Counted from the first letter of the stretch, positions 36,201-48,015 are shown. The stretch is 64,000 bases of DNA from Rhipidocladum racemiflorum (GCA_036346355.1 CM070580.1:31330874-31394873), one strand, 5' to 3'. Numbers and translations: made by a program. Notes: generated from the letters alone by a model not told the origin.

Positions 36201-39200
36201 AGCTAACGAAGAAAAGCCAACGGTGGGGTTGAGTCGATGAAGAAAAGCCGACGAAGGAGGCTATATCGAACAAAAGTCGATGGTAGGGCCAAGTCGACGA
36301 AGAAAAGCCAATGGTGGAGCCGGGTCGACGAAGAAGAACCGATGAAGCCGACAAAACGAGCCGAGCTGAAACCAGCTGGCATAATGAGCACAAAAGAAAG
36401 TCAGCGAAGCCGAAGTAATCGGAGTCGACGGAATGAGCCTAGCGACAATATAATCAAGATGCTAAAAAACTTGGATGGACGCAACGGAAGCAATGACGTT
36501 GAGAATAAAAAGACTCAAAGATAATTAGAAATACTAGCATTAGCAATAGCCAATGGAGAGCCAAAATGATGAGCCAGCAAGCTGACAAAAAGAGCTGAGC
36601 CAATGGAGGAAGCCGAGCCCACAACAAAAGGTCGAGCGATAAAGGGAAGCTAAGCTAGAGCCAAGAACCGAAGGGGAAGAGCCAGAGTCGGAGCCGTGAA
36701 GCTGAAGCCGAGCCAGCCAAGCCAGAAAGCCAAAACAGAGCAGAAAAGCAGTGGATCCAAAATAGAAGCTGAGCTGAGTCGAGTAAACCGAGCCGAAGAG
36801 AGCCGAAGCCGGAAGAAGCCGCGCAAAACCGGAATTGAAAACAAAGCGCAAAGCTGGATTAAAACCAGCACTTGGATTCAATTGGAATCCGATTGCAAGC
36901 AGGCGTCCGAAGGTGATAGCTGGCCGAGGCACGCCGCACGGAGGAGGCATCGGCCGATCTGGCGTTGCGGTTAGAGTGGGCGGCTGGAGTCGGCAAAGGA
37001 AGAAGCTGCGGGCATCAAGGCGGAAGTCGCGCGGAGGCCGAAGAGTCGACGCCGGAGGGCGCAGGCAGCCGGAGGCGACGTTGATGCAGGAGCCGGAGCG
37101 TCGACGGCTGGAAGCCGAACGACGCGTGCTGAGACGAAGGGCGCGCGGGCCGCCGCGCTGGCGACACGTGGGCGAGGTCAGCCAGGTCGAAGCAGGTGGA
37201 TGACGACAGCGTGCGATGAAGGCGGTGGAGGTCGGCAGCCTCTCCTACCGAGACAAGCACGAAGTCTAGGACAAGGTGGACAACGTCAATGTCCTCGTCC
37301 TCGACGGCGGCGGTGAAGATCTCCCGTGCGCAGGTGCTCGCGGGGACCTCATCCTCGGCAAAGGCGGGAGAGGCGGAGAACACAGAGGAGCAGAGGCACA
37401 TCGCACGGCAAGAAGAGCCGCCGCGACATCGCCGAGGAGGCGAGGATGAGCAGCGGCCAAAGGAGCGGCGGACGTGTAGCCAACTGGAAGAAGTGGCAGC
37501 CAGGCGGTGAAGGGGCGGATCCGATCGACGTTTAGCACCCACGTCTCCTCCGGGACAAAGAGCGAGAGAGATTTCTTCTAATCGAGGTGGCAACCCTCAG
37601 GAGTTGAGATTGCTCCTCCCAGGGGTAGAGTAGCGGAAGACAATCTGAGCTAGGTTGTAACCTCTGCTCTGATACATGTTATGAATAGCATTTGTTGCTG
37701 TATTCAATATGAAGCCAATGGACCATGTTATGAATAGCATTTGTTGTTGTATTCAATATGAGACCAATGGTCAGAATATATAGAGTAATAAGGGTACAAA
37801 ATGAAAGCATATGTAAGGCAATACCTAAACAAGGAAAACTTATATAAGGAAAACATATATACGGAGTCTATATAAGACAATAATTATTAACACATAATAG
37901 TCCTGTGTATATTATTATATTTTTTTCTAAACAATCAGTGTATCATCTCTGTATATGATAATGAAAATAAACCATTTCCACAACTGTAGTATATGATATT
38001 TGAGCCTGGTAATCCAACATGCAAGAACATAAAGCATTCATGCAACACTCCAATGAAATATTTCAAAGAAGCAGATTAGTAGGAGTTACCAATTATAGAT
38101 GTTTGTGATGTCACCATATTCTGCATATATCCAAAAAGATGAAAAGGGTAAAAACTCCATATATACAGTTTATGAAAACATACATCAAAAGTGCATTGTT
38201 ATTAATTCATTCAGTAACTTTGTGAAGCTATCCGGGGAAAAACAGCCGCATTGAATTGGAAGGAACGAAGTCCAATATCTTTGCATGTAAAGAAATGCAG
38301 ACCTTTTATTTGTTGCCTGATAAAAGCCTGCCCCACATCAATAAACAATGCATCGGAAGGATCAAGAAGATAAGTGCAGCACCACCTAGGATCACCATCA
38401 ACAGTGTTCCTGAAGCAGAGGAATGTGTAAACACGAGCATTCATGGGCTGAAGGAGAAAAATCATCATTACAATCAATATAGGCACCTGTTACTGTTAGG
38501 CAGAAGTTCGCTTACTGAAATGCTAATCAACTGATATTTTATTGTTGAAAATCATACGAGTACTGACAGCACAGGATTGTGGTTTGATAGTTTTAGACCT
38601 TCAGACTGTAGTGTGAAGGAGTTGAATCTGACTTTCCCCTTCCTTCCCAACAATAAGAAGGATACAAGAACAATATAACTCCAAGCTATCAATAAGAAGG
38701 ATACAAGAACCATATAACTCCAAGCTATCATGTATGCATTGTTGCCCCTTAACTAAGCAGCTCATAGACAAATGTGTCCATAGCCCCGCATTATGCTAAC
38801 TAAGTCAATTAAAAAAGCAAGTTCATAACTGAAAATCTGAAACTTCTTTATCTGTTCCAGATGTTCTAAAACTACCTGTTAACACTTAAGTCACTTTGCA
38901 AGTGACAACATGAATACATCAGCACTAAATTTGGACTTCAGGTTCCATGCTAAACATAGTTACAAAATAGATATTTTGATGTGATGACAAATGGTAGCTA
39001 TAAGCCTGTAATGATAAAAAAAAGTTAGTGACTTCAACTACAACAACACAAAGGGAAACAATAACAAATTTGGTAGTGCCTAAACTAGCATAAAATGCCA
39101 AACAATGTGAACAGGATAACACAGGACAGTACATTACCAATCACCAAGTCTGGTTATGTTGGCAGATGGAAACAGTTTTTTAAACATGGTTGGCACATTT

Positions 39201-42200
39201 CCTGAGAACGATGGTAGAACTGAAAAATGGTAATATGTTGTATGTTAAATATATAACCTGGAGCAAATACTGTGTGCATTATACTTTTTTTTTTGACGGG
39301 GTGTGCATTATACTAAATTACTAATAGCATATAACTAGTATAAGGTACATTGATATGTCAACTGAAGCTCAAGAATGCATGATGTAAAAGTAGATGGAGA
39401 GAACAACAAATGTGAGAAAACCTTAAAGATAACAGGAAAAGCAGAAAAGGTCTGATGGCATATGTCCAAAGTTTGTCTAGCATCAGAAAAAAAATGACTA
39501 GAGAACTGCAATGCTGGACTGTCAAATAAAATCATACCTGGGACCATTCCAAGCTCAATCATACGGGGGAGTATTTTCTTCTGCAGTGCCAGTTGTTGAT
39601 CCAGCCAATTTTGTGAAAGTGGTCCACCCCATCTAAGATTTTTTTAATATATAGATATATATAAATGCACTGCTTTTTTATGGCATGCCAACAAATAGTC
39701 AAATATACGCCACCAACCAAGTGATCTTATGTCCAAATAATCATATATAGCATACAACGTGTAACTACAGAAATACTAATTCAATGTTCCGGGCAGTGCT
39801 ATAATGTGGTCAAAATTAATTTCTAAGAAAAAAAAGAAGCCAGAAAGAAGAATTCTGTCATTCGAGGACAATTATTTATTATTCAAACAGAAAAGATTAA
39901 AGCAGGAAGAAAAAGCTTAACTGGTATGTTTTTATCCAATTTAGCAAAATGAAGAGAGTTTCCTAGAACTGAAGGTCGAAACTGCGAACACCTCAACAGG
40001 ATATTGATTTCAGAAGGGTGATGCCATCATGTGGACACATTTAAACATAATGTTGTGAAGTCCTCTTTTGTTACACACAAGGCAAATAGCCATCCTCTAT
40101 GAACTAATAGCCAAAAAGCTATAGCAGAGACAACACATCCTTATTTATTTATAATTATTTTGCTATTTGTGTCTCAACTATTTGCCAATTAAGTAATCTC
40201 TATTAAATTTATTATTAACTTACCCATGCAAGTTCCCCATTCTAGCCCAAGCAAGGAAAGCTGGTCCGCCGAAAAAATCATCTAAATCCCTGTCGGTGAC
40301 ATTATAACTCTGGAAAACAATTCAATAATCAACAATGGTTTGAATGTAACAACAGGTTAACAATAAACTGCAAATTACAATGTAATTCCTAAATGACATG
40401 AACGGTAATTGGGTCTGTGATGCTTGAAGAAGGTTCCAAACTGGTCAGATTTAATAAAAGTTGAGTAGTTGCAATACATGTAAAAAAATTTATCGTCTGG
40501 GAAAATATTAGATGTAAGATTATATAAGGCAGGTGAAAACCATTTGCGCCATCAAGCTACTATATCAATTTCCAAATGGAGTGACAGATACAAAACTAAA
40601 TCAGGATAAATCATTAAATTATGTCCATTATCCTATTAATTTTTCTACTGTACAAGCGTTATGATTCTAGCCTTCAGGAAGGTAAACAGTATTTGTATTG
40701 TAGAATTAATTCCTGCTAATAAGCAAAAAAGAGGCACTACATCCTATTGGACTGAGCCAGGCCCAGGTCAGGAGGCCTGAATGAAACGGGGGTTTTCACT
40801 GGTCCAGTTTTAGCTCAGGTCTAATCATATGGCCCAATATCAAAATCATCCTGAATTATTTGCAGTTGCGTTACTAAAAAATAATTGAAATAGTTTAACA
40901 AAACTAGGCTCCAAAACTTGACAAAACATTTCAGAGTTGTAGGTGTGTCTGTCACACTACCTTAAAAACCTTTTGCCAAATGGCTTCCTGCCCAGTAAAT
41001 GCTAAAGGCAAGTTAATTCCTTGGAGTGCCATCCAGTCAATTTCTTTCTCCCATCTTTTCCAATCCCACCAGACAAAGGAGTCTATAGACATGCTACATT
41101 AATTTTATCAGAGAAAAATTGGAATCCACACAAAGAATAATGGCAGCTGGCAAGATCTCACAGATATTTCTTTCGAAATTAAGAAATATGTTTAAATATT
41201 CAATATAATATGTATGAAATGGGCAGAGTCAATAAATCATAAATTCTTGGTACAAAATTTAGTAGGATTGAAATGTAGTAGATAGAATAACAAAACTTCA
41301 ATTTGACATGTGTGGTAACAATAAAAGATTTATATCGCATGAATACAAAGATGCAGCCATGATAGTATTTTAAAAATTAAAATTGCAACATGCATTTGGT
41401 TTGCAGTAGACCTAGATGACCAAGGAATCCACAAGTCAACAAAAGGAGGAAATTATTTTTTGAGAGCGCAATAGGTGATAGAAAGATATCAGCAAATCAA
41501 CATAGGAGGTCCGAGTATAATTAAGGATTTCGAGCTGGAATTTGAAGGGTGAGCAACTACGGAGCAGAATAAAGGTTATGAAAACAGCAAAAGAAATCTA
41601 AACGAGAAAAAACTCACAGCTGGAGGTGACAACATTCTGATAGTAATTCCACGGAACAGGGCGCTCAATCTTCACTCCTTTCCCCTTCACTCGCGGCAGA
41701 GACCCAGGCGAAGGAATTGATGCCAGTTGTGCACCACCAGTCTTATCCCAAGAAATGTGTGCGCCACACCAGTACTTAAGGTACCAATGGAGACCAGATG
41801 CAAGCTCAACAGCTGTGGTACCCTGGATCCTGTACACCGTGGAGAGGTTATTGCATTCGCCTTTGCAGCTAAACCATATTAAGTTTTCAATTTGGTAGAT
41901 CCATGTTAATAAACTTCCACTCCATGCACAATGGTTTGATTTTTGAACAAAGCATCAAGCCTAAAGAAAGCCAGACAACGAATGATCATAGCAATAAATA
42001 CTTTGCACAGAGCAAATCAATAAGGCAGACGAATAAGGTACTTGATAAAGCATAGTTCACTAACTGAAGCTCATCGATGTATCAAATTAGCAGTCAAGAA
42101 CGCACTATGGCGTCAAGGTGGAGATCATCTCAAGACTACTCCTTTGTTTTTTCAAAGGTGGTCTCAAAACTAAAGAGAAGCTTACAGAATCTCTGCTCCG

Positions 42201-42599
42201 TCTTTGCCGGAGCCATCGACATTACTTATCTTGAAGCAGCTCGATTCGCCGCAGACGCCGCCCTGGAGCGATCAAAACAAAACAGTCACTAATTTTATCC
42301 AAGTAATACTAGCTGTGAGGCTTTCGTCTCCCGAGTTGGAACTGACGTGCTCCGACCTTGGAGTCGATCTGGAAGCGGAAGCTGCGGGCGTGGGAGGGGA
42401 GGAGCCTGCGGAGCACCCCCGCGGCCGCCCCCTCCTGTTCCGCCGGCGACGCCGCCCTGCGGCCGGCCGACGCTCGGGGCGCCTCCCACGCGGCTGGGCC
42501 CCGCCGCGGCGACACCACCGCAGCCGCCGGCGACGGGAGGAGGAGGAGCAGGAGCAGGAGGGAGGGGAGGAGGAGAGGAAGAGGCGGCCGCGGTCTCAT
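27203..42599 (-). CDS. NAGLU: alpha-N-acetylglucosaminidase (NAGLU, GH89), 19 exons
   Basis: A lysosomal/vacuolar-type glycosidase of family GH89 that removes terminal alpha-N-acetylglucosamine. The Arabidopsis homologue is known as CYL1. Exons on the minus strand: 42599-42357, 42262-42186, 41829-41618, 41082-40961, 40309-40224, 39632-39538, 39219-39138, 38409-38303, 38120-38090, 35102-34985, 34563-34513, 34242-34133, 33985-33883, 33666-33568, 29153-29043, 28962-28727, 27940-27703, 27615-27537, 27432-27203. All introns are GT-AG and the phases join to 809 codons plus stop, the usual family length. Residues 1 to about 26 are a leucine-rich signal peptide. The catalytic acid/base candidate is E357 (CDTFNENTPP) and the nucleophile candidate is E487 (GMCMEGIEHNP), by analogy with E316 and E446 of the human enzyme. 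Introns 9 and 14 are enlarged by transposons. The gene appears functional. Confidence 0.95.
28551..28613. repeat. 31-bp tandem duplication in NAGLU intron 16
   Basis: Two copies of TGTGTTTCTTTTGTGTATGT with an A-run in front lie side by side in the intron between exons 16 and 17. Confidence 0.75.
29765..29907. mobile_element. 143-bp foldback MITE inside the solo LTR
   Basis: The two halves are inverted copies starting GAGAGGTGCTTCTATGCTCT, so the element is almost a full palindrome. It is flanked by AATAA on both sides (29760-29764, 29908-29912). Confidence 0.8.
29940..30448 (-). mobile_element. solo copia-type LTR nested in the solo gypsy LTR
   Basis: The minus strand starts TGTTAGCACTAATCTTGAC and ends ...GGTTCCAACA. 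A perfect 5-base target duplication AAGTT lies at 29935-29939 and 30449-30453. A minus-strand TATA box (CCTATATAAG) lies at about 30110-30119. The length of 509 bp suits a copia solo LTR. Confidence 0.85.
31561..31706. mobile_element. foldback element inside the solo LTR
   Basis: Inverted repeats of about 47 bases, ATTTGATCATTTGCCC...GGGGCAAATCATCAAAT, with a second internal TGCAATTGATCATTT pair. No clear target duplication. Confidence 0.6.
32055..32215. repeat. tandem duplication in the solo LTR
   Basis: Two units of about 75-80 bp each carry CAGACCACCAGCTCCAGCTT and the ending CAGGCAAGTTTCTTTGAT. Confidence 0.75.
35898..37892 (-). mobile_element. small non-autonomous LTR element in NAGLU intron 9
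   Basis: LTRs are at 35898-36072 and 37726-37892, with a perfect target duplication CATAA at 35893-35897 and 37893-37897. On the minus strand the primer-binding site TGTATCAGAGC (37676-37666) sits next to the 5' LTR region, and the purine tract GGGGGAGGGGGG (about 36084-36073) lies before the 3' LTR. The 1.6 kb interior has no gag or pol, so it needed proteins from another, probably copia-type, element. A 49-base extra copy of the LTR end lies at 37677-37725 between the primer site and the LTR. Confidence 0.85.
38653..38732. repeat. 40-bp tandem duplication in NAGLU intron 7
   Basis: Two adjacent units of CAATAAGAAGGATACAAGAA...CCAAGCTAT. Confidence 0.75.
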
Positions 42600-42768
42600 G
42601 GCGAATTCGGCAGGTGGCTCCGCAGCGCGCCGGCTCGGCTCCTCACACCTCACGCAGCCTTGGCCTTGAAGCGGGCGGCAGTTGGCGTGAGGAATCTCCA
42701 ATGATGATTGCGTCAGGACGATGGTGGCGATTTGGACCGTCTGCCCGACACAATTGAGCTGTTATTTA
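42600..42768 (-). promoter_or_regulatory. NAGLU 5' leader and proximal promoter
   Basis: GC-rich at first and then normal, this is the only non-transposon sequence between the NAGLU start codon and the MITE. No clear TATA box is visible, so the core promoter cannot be placed. Confidence 0.4.
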
Positions 42769-43000
42769 GCGTGCGTTTGATTGCATGTATACGTGTATCG
42801 GTGTATGAGATGGTTTAAGAAAAAAGTCATCCATATATTTGGTTGTTTGAATGAAATTATCTCGTTCTGAATCAAGTGGTACAAATTTAAAGAGTATTCC
42901 CTCTAAATGCTGAACCATCTCATTCACCCAAAATAATGGAACCAAATGGTATAGGACTATCCCATCCCATTCAACCTCATCCTATGAACCAAACGCACTC
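42769..43000. mobile_element. Tourist-like MITE in the NAGLU promoter
   Basis: Termini are GCGTGCGTTTGATT and the inverted GAGTGCGTTTGGTT. The 3-base target duplication TTA (42766-42768, 43001-43003) fits the PIF/Harbinger group. A second, partial copy lies at 6807-7003. Confidence 0.75.
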
Positions 43001-43191
43001 TTAGAGTTGGAAATTCATATCCTCTCTTAATTTGAAATTGTAAAAAAGATCCCATCCACATATTTTGCAGGATTAGTCTCGTATCACGTGCATAACTTAT
43101 TGAATAATTCATGTGTTCACCTCTACGATAAACAACACTTAGTTGGGGTAGAGAAGTCAATACCCGTCGCTTTGGAGGAGAGTACCGCGAC

Positions 43192-44351
43192 CAGGGTTTC
43201 ACTTTTCGTTTCGAACCCAAATTTCGACGTTCGAGCGGTATCAAAATTCGCGAAATTTCGTTCGAAATTCGTTAAAAACCGTTTGGTTTGAAAGTAAAAT
43301 GAATTTGAAATTTAGTCAAAAAGTCTCGAAACCTTCGAGCGAAATTCGCTCGAAACGGCTCGAAATTCGCTCGAAAAGCTCGAAAAACCGCTGGGTTCAA
43401 AACCGCTCAAAAATGCTCGAAATTCGTTTGAAAAGACTTGAAAACCGATAGTAGTTGAAAAAATAGGGAAAATGTAGAAAAATTAGGGGAAATTGTAAAA
43501 AAAAAATTGTTGTAAAATTTGAAAAAAAGACATTAAAGACAAAAAATAATATTTGAAGAATTACTTCAACAAATATAGCTACTAAATATAATTGAATAAA
43601 TATTGAAACATGCAGTGTGTTGTGGAAGTGTACTTTAAAATTCTGATTCAAATGTTGCATTTATTTGATCAACAATATATTTCCATTTATTTTTTATGCA
43701 CTATAGTTGATAGTTTAATACATGCATTAGTATTGAATATTTAGTTATGATATGGCTCTCTCTCAAAATAATAGAAAAAAAATGATAAACGGTTTATTAC
43801 TAGAGGTCATATAATTCTATATTGATTGTTAACAAGTTAAACTGGGGATTTTGATTTAGTCTAATGATCTCTTAGTAGTTTATATGTGATTTTAAGAAAT
43901 ACTCAGATGTACATTCTGAATACAGGTTATGATTTTATAGATAATACACTTCTTATCTCATGCTGCTGATTTTTACAAGAAAATATTGGAACTAAATATA
44001 CTTCAATAAATATGATAACTAAATATACTTCAACAAATATTGCTACTAAATAAATTCAAACCTGCAGGCCGAGTTTTTCTTTTATTATTTTGCTTTTTCT
44101 ATTATCTATATTTTCAATTGCTCAAATACATCTCTAAAATTCGGATTTTCAAAAAATATTCACACCAATGGTCACAGGGCTATTAAAACTAATTACAGAT
44201 AAATTTTGGATAAATTTTTTCAAAAATTTTATATTTTTTGAATTTGAATTTGAATTTGAGCGAATTTCAGAACGGTTTTCAATTTCGGTTCTGAACGGTA
44301 CGGACGAAATTCACGAATTTCGTTCGGTTTTGAACGAAATTGTGAACCCTG
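43192..44351. mobile_element. non-autonomous hAT element (GAAATTCG type), 1160 bp
   Basis: Left end CAGGGTTTCAC, right end GTGAACCCTG, and a perfect 8-base target duplication ACCGCGAC at 43184-43191 and 44352-44359. Both subterminal regions carry many CGAAATTCG/TTCGAGCG words, and the middle is AT-rich with AAATATACTTCAACAAATAT repeats. No transposase is present. Confidence 0.88.
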
Positions 44352-44359
44352 ACCGCGAC

Positions 44360-44797
44360 AAGCCCGAGTATTGGGATTTGAGCCCCAATCGAGCGCTTAT
44401 GGCAAGTCAATTGATTACTTTGGAGTTTATTATCTGTTTCGTTGTAAGTTAGTTATTTAGTGCTTAACCCCTGCATGACATAATAATTGCAAACTTGATC
44501 AAAACGTCATATCATATATTTTCTAATTAAATATAATTCATTATTCTTATTCCATTATTTATAGAGATGATATTCTATCTATATTATACGTTTACTACTA
44601 TGATTCTAAACTAGTGTAGTATATATAGAGTCTAAATTTAGATATTCATATCCCGATAAACACCCAAAGTCAGCATGTTGTACTTAAAGGCGAGCTGGCG
44701 AAACGCCGTTCGCTTACTTTTTCTGTGCGTGCATTCAGTCACAATAGCAAATTTGAATGCGTATTAGGGTAACTGGGTCGGTAATATGGGCTGGTAT
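44360..44797. other. intergenic, nothing recognised
   Basis: AT-rich spacer between two hAT elements. Confidence 0.35.
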
Positions 44798-45149
44798 CAG
44801 GTTCAAATTCTCGCGAAATTTCGACAAAATTTCGGATTTCAGATCTCTCCAGTTCTATAATCCTGACGAAATTAAAAAAAACCCTAAAAAAAAACTAAAA
44901 GTGCTACAGTACCCTATAATTTCGGCGAAATCTCGATGAAATGGACTGAAATCTCGGTTTTTTGACCGAGATTTGAATTTTTTTTGACCGGATTGGATTC
45001 TTCGCGTCGTTTCCCATGTGGGACAGTCGGTAGATCATAATTCCAGCGAAATTGAAAAAATCCTAAAAAATTCAAAGTCCGAGATCTCAGTGAAATTTCG
45101 GATTTCGGTAGGTGACGAGATTTAATCCAAAACGAAATTTGAAACCCTG
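44798..45149. mobile_element. non-autonomous hAT element (GAAATTTCG type), 352 bp
   Basis: The left end is CAGGTTCAAATTC and the inverted right end is CAGGGTTTCAAATTTC. Flanks GCTGGTAT and GCTAGTAT match at seven of eight positions. The body has GAAATTTCG and GAGATCTC words, so it is a relative of 43192-44351. Confidence 0.82.
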
Positions 45150-45154
45150 GCTAG

Positions 45155-45475
45155 TATCGATTCTAGCACATTGAAAGGATTGGTAATATAGGTATTAATA
45201 TCTTTTGGTACCGATCTGTATGTACTATTTTATTATCTAAACTACTATAAAGGGCCAGAATCTGTTCTAGCACATGGAAAGGGTTGGTAACATAGGTATT
45301 AATACCGTCTCGGTATTGGCTGGTGTGTACTATTTCATCATCTAAATCGATGCAAAAGCTCAGTATCGATTCTAGCACATTGAAAGAGTGGTAACATAGG
45401 TATTAATACCGTACCGGTATTAGCTAGTGTGTACTATTTTATCATCTAAATCGGTACAAAGTAGCCTTATGTACC
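45155..45475. repeat. three diverged tandem units of about 110 bp
   Basis: Each unit runs from GATTCTAGCACATTGAAAG through ATAGGTATTAATACCG to TGTGTACTATTTTATCATCT. Confidence 0.7.
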
Positions 45476-45775
45476 GTATCAATCTCGAAACCAATCAATA
45501 CCAGCTTTGATACTATACAATACTAGTTATACCGGTGGAATTGATAATATCGTCTATTGAATTATATGTAGTATTTGACAGTACTACCATGAATTTAAAG
45601 TAATGTTATAAGTGAAATTTGGTGTACAATAATTAAATATAAGTATAATTATAAATATATATTATCATATTAAATCTGAAATGGTACACCGGTATGAACC
45701 GGTAATATAATGTATCATTTTAAAAACCACACCGATATAGCCTCCGTGTGAGATTGACAAGTTTAATTGGTACAA
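45476..45775. repeat. second copy of the dispersed ATACCG repeat
   Basis: Aligned with 20560-20876 in the same orientation, including TATGTAGTATTTGACAGTAC and the closing TTGACAAGTTTAA. Non-coding. Confidence 0.6.
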
Positions 45776-45967
45776 GCTAAATATTCCTTGAACAGATACC
45801 AAGCCTTTCTCTAGTTTCAAACCCCTAAAGAAAATAATGGCCTGACATAGTCACATGTCACTATGTCAGTGTGAAATGGAGAGGGAGAGAGATTTGTGTG
45901 AGTGAGAGAAAAAGATAAAATATTTTATTTACATGTTAGTCCACCTACGAAGAGAAGAGATACTACA

Positions 45968-46424
45968 CAGTGAGGTGGGCACTTGGTCTGAGTTCTTTTG
46001 GACCGAGGTACAACGGATAGCCCGGTTCAAAGCTCAGTACATAACTGTAACACGGGCCGTGCCAGACCTGAGAACCGGACACGATGGGCGGCACAACCTG
46101 GTATGGTCGTGTTGGCACGGTACGGACGGGCACGGAGTCACGGATTAAGACCTGGAAGTTGGCAGATATTGTTGATTCAGGGCATCTTCGAGCATTGCTT
46201 TTATGTTTGACATTCTGTTGATGGGATATGTTGATGTGATTAGTCTCTTATGTGATTAAAATAAACAGTTTAGTAGTAGTGATGTGTTTTATTTATTTGC
46301 TCTACAGGTTGTCCGTTTGCTATATACAAATAATGGGATTACACTTTTGTCTCTTGACTTCAATGCTGTTCATAAGCTGAGAAAGATGGGCGACAGAGAG
46401 AGAGAGAGAGCTGAGAAAGATGGG

Positions 46425-46460
<36 letters not shown>

Positions 46461-46821
46461 GAGAGAGATTGAAATATATGGGTGAGAGAGGGGAGAGACA
46501 CTGAGAGAAACGGACAAGAGAGATTCAAGAATAAATAAAATTTAGCTCCTTTTCTCCTAATATTTGTGTTCATTGTCTTACACCATGTGTCTTTGGCTTC
46601 TTTCTTCTCGCAACAATAGTGCAAATGGGCAGGACCTGGACCGGTATGGTATGACGTAGGCACAAAGCGCAAATGGGCCATACCTGGGCTCGCCGAAGGT
46701 GAGCTGGGCCGACATAGCATGGCACGGCGGGCATGATGGGCTGTCGCAGTCCAGCATGTTTCAGGCACGAAGCATGGTGAGCCCGTGCCGGACCGGCCTG
46801 GCACGGCATGATACCCACCTC
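45968..46821. mobile_element. probable hAT derivative related to the relic at 48149
   Basis: The right end is inverted CAGAGGTGGGTATCATGCC, and the left end has GAGGTGGGCAC near 45970. Positions 46525-46680 are an inverted copy of 48320-48425 (CCCATTTGCACTATTG and TTAAATTTTATT-like stretches). GC-rich GGGCC/GGCACGG words lie near both ends. Left boundary and target duplication are uncertain. Confidence 0.5.
46397..46465. repeat. (GA)n microsatellite
   Basis: Two long GAGAGA runs separated by CTGAGAAAGATGGGC. Confidence 0.85.
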
Positions 46822-47325
46822 TGTACAGATTAAGGGACATGACAAACTTAGCATTTAAGAAATACAACAATGATTTGGTATTTCTTAGCCTCTGTACAGA
46901 TATTGGACGATGTTGATGCGCTCAGGTCCGGCCCTGAGGGGGGGGGCAGGGTGGGCGGCCGCCTAGGGCCCCCCAAAGTCAAGGGACCCCAAACTAATTA
47001 AGCAAAGTGTCGATATATATATATATATATATATATGCTTGGCAATTTGGTATTGGACTAGTTGTGCTTGTGCAGGACGCCAGGAAAGAGGGTTTCCACC
47101 AAAAGAATGCTTCCTGGCAGCTGGCGGCTAGGGGCTTCATCCAGGGATAAAGTAAAAACAAGAGGGGCGGCGGGCGACCGATCGCCCGGACGTGGCGACG
47201 CGTAGAGAGAAAAAAAGGGGGGATCGCCTGGACGTGGTGCACTTGTGCTGTCTGGGCAATTCACCGACGAGCCGTGATCATCCATAATCCGAGGTATAGA
47301 ATATTAATCTTCCCTAATCTCTTTC
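46822..47325. other. intergenic with G-run and (TA)n
   Basis: A run of nine G lies near 46937 beside a GC-rich palindromic stretch (GGCCGCCTAGGGCC), then (TA)n at 47013-47035. No gene is recognised. Confidence 0.4.
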
Positions 47326-47329
47326 CCTA

Positions 47330-48015
47330 TCAGTCTTACACTATCGTACGTCAAGGGGTAATTTTGACAAAAGATAACCTAAGTAAAAGAAATTGGAGCG
47401 GCAATAAACAATGTTGTTTTTGTAATAATGAAGAAACTATACAACTTCTTTTTTTTTGGATTGTCAGTATGCTCATTTTGCATGGTATGTTATACAAGCG
47501 GCCTCTAATTTGTCACCTTCTCATAGTAAGGCTCATCTATTTGGATCTTGGCTAGTGGGGTTGAGAAAGGAAGTAGAAAATCAATGTCTAATTGGGGCTG
47601 CCGTACTTTGTTGAGTTATTTGGCTAAGTGAAATTGACAAGTGTTTTTAATAAAAAAACATGTATCTAATCCATTGTAGGTTATCTATTCATGTATTGGT
47701 TGGTTACATTCATGGTCCTTGTTGCAACGGCAGGAAGCTCGAGAGTTGGTATTGTTAGCATGCAAATCTATACAGATCGTGGTCTAGGAAATTTTCATCG
47801 GATATGGATGGAGGTTTAATGCAAGATTGGGTGCGAGTTAAGAGTTTTTGTTTTAAATTTCTTGCTGCTTGTCATTGGCGTCTGCAAAGTCTGTGTTTTT
47901 TGAAGTGTCTTCTTGCAAACTTTTCGGTGTGAACTTTGTAATAATGGATTAGCTGTGTGTATCTCTTGATGCAGAGGCCGGAAGATAAATAAAATTCTTC
48001 CATTATCTAAAAAAT
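47330..48015 (+). pseudogene. LINE (L1-type) 3' fragment with reverse-transcriptase zinc finger
   Basis: The plus strand encodes the end of an L1 second ORF: LTKDNLSKRNW, then CCFCNNEETIQ, the zf-RVT finger found behind plant LINE reverse transcriptases. A frameshift in a T-run near 47450 moves the continuation (CQYAHFAW, then LFGSWL) to another frame. The end at about 48010 is A-rich. The reverse transcriptase itself is missing. Confidence 0.7.

Noticed and set aside
36540..37593. Open frames up to 192 codons inside the intron 9 element
   Set aside because: High GC, low complexity, no gag or pol motif, overlapping frames on both strands.
42204..42757. Plus-strand frames opposite NAGLU exon 1
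   Set aside because: Antisense shadows of the GC-rich signal-peptide exon.
46370..46870. 166-codon minus-strand frame
   Set aside because: Made of a GA microsatellite and hAT end repeats.
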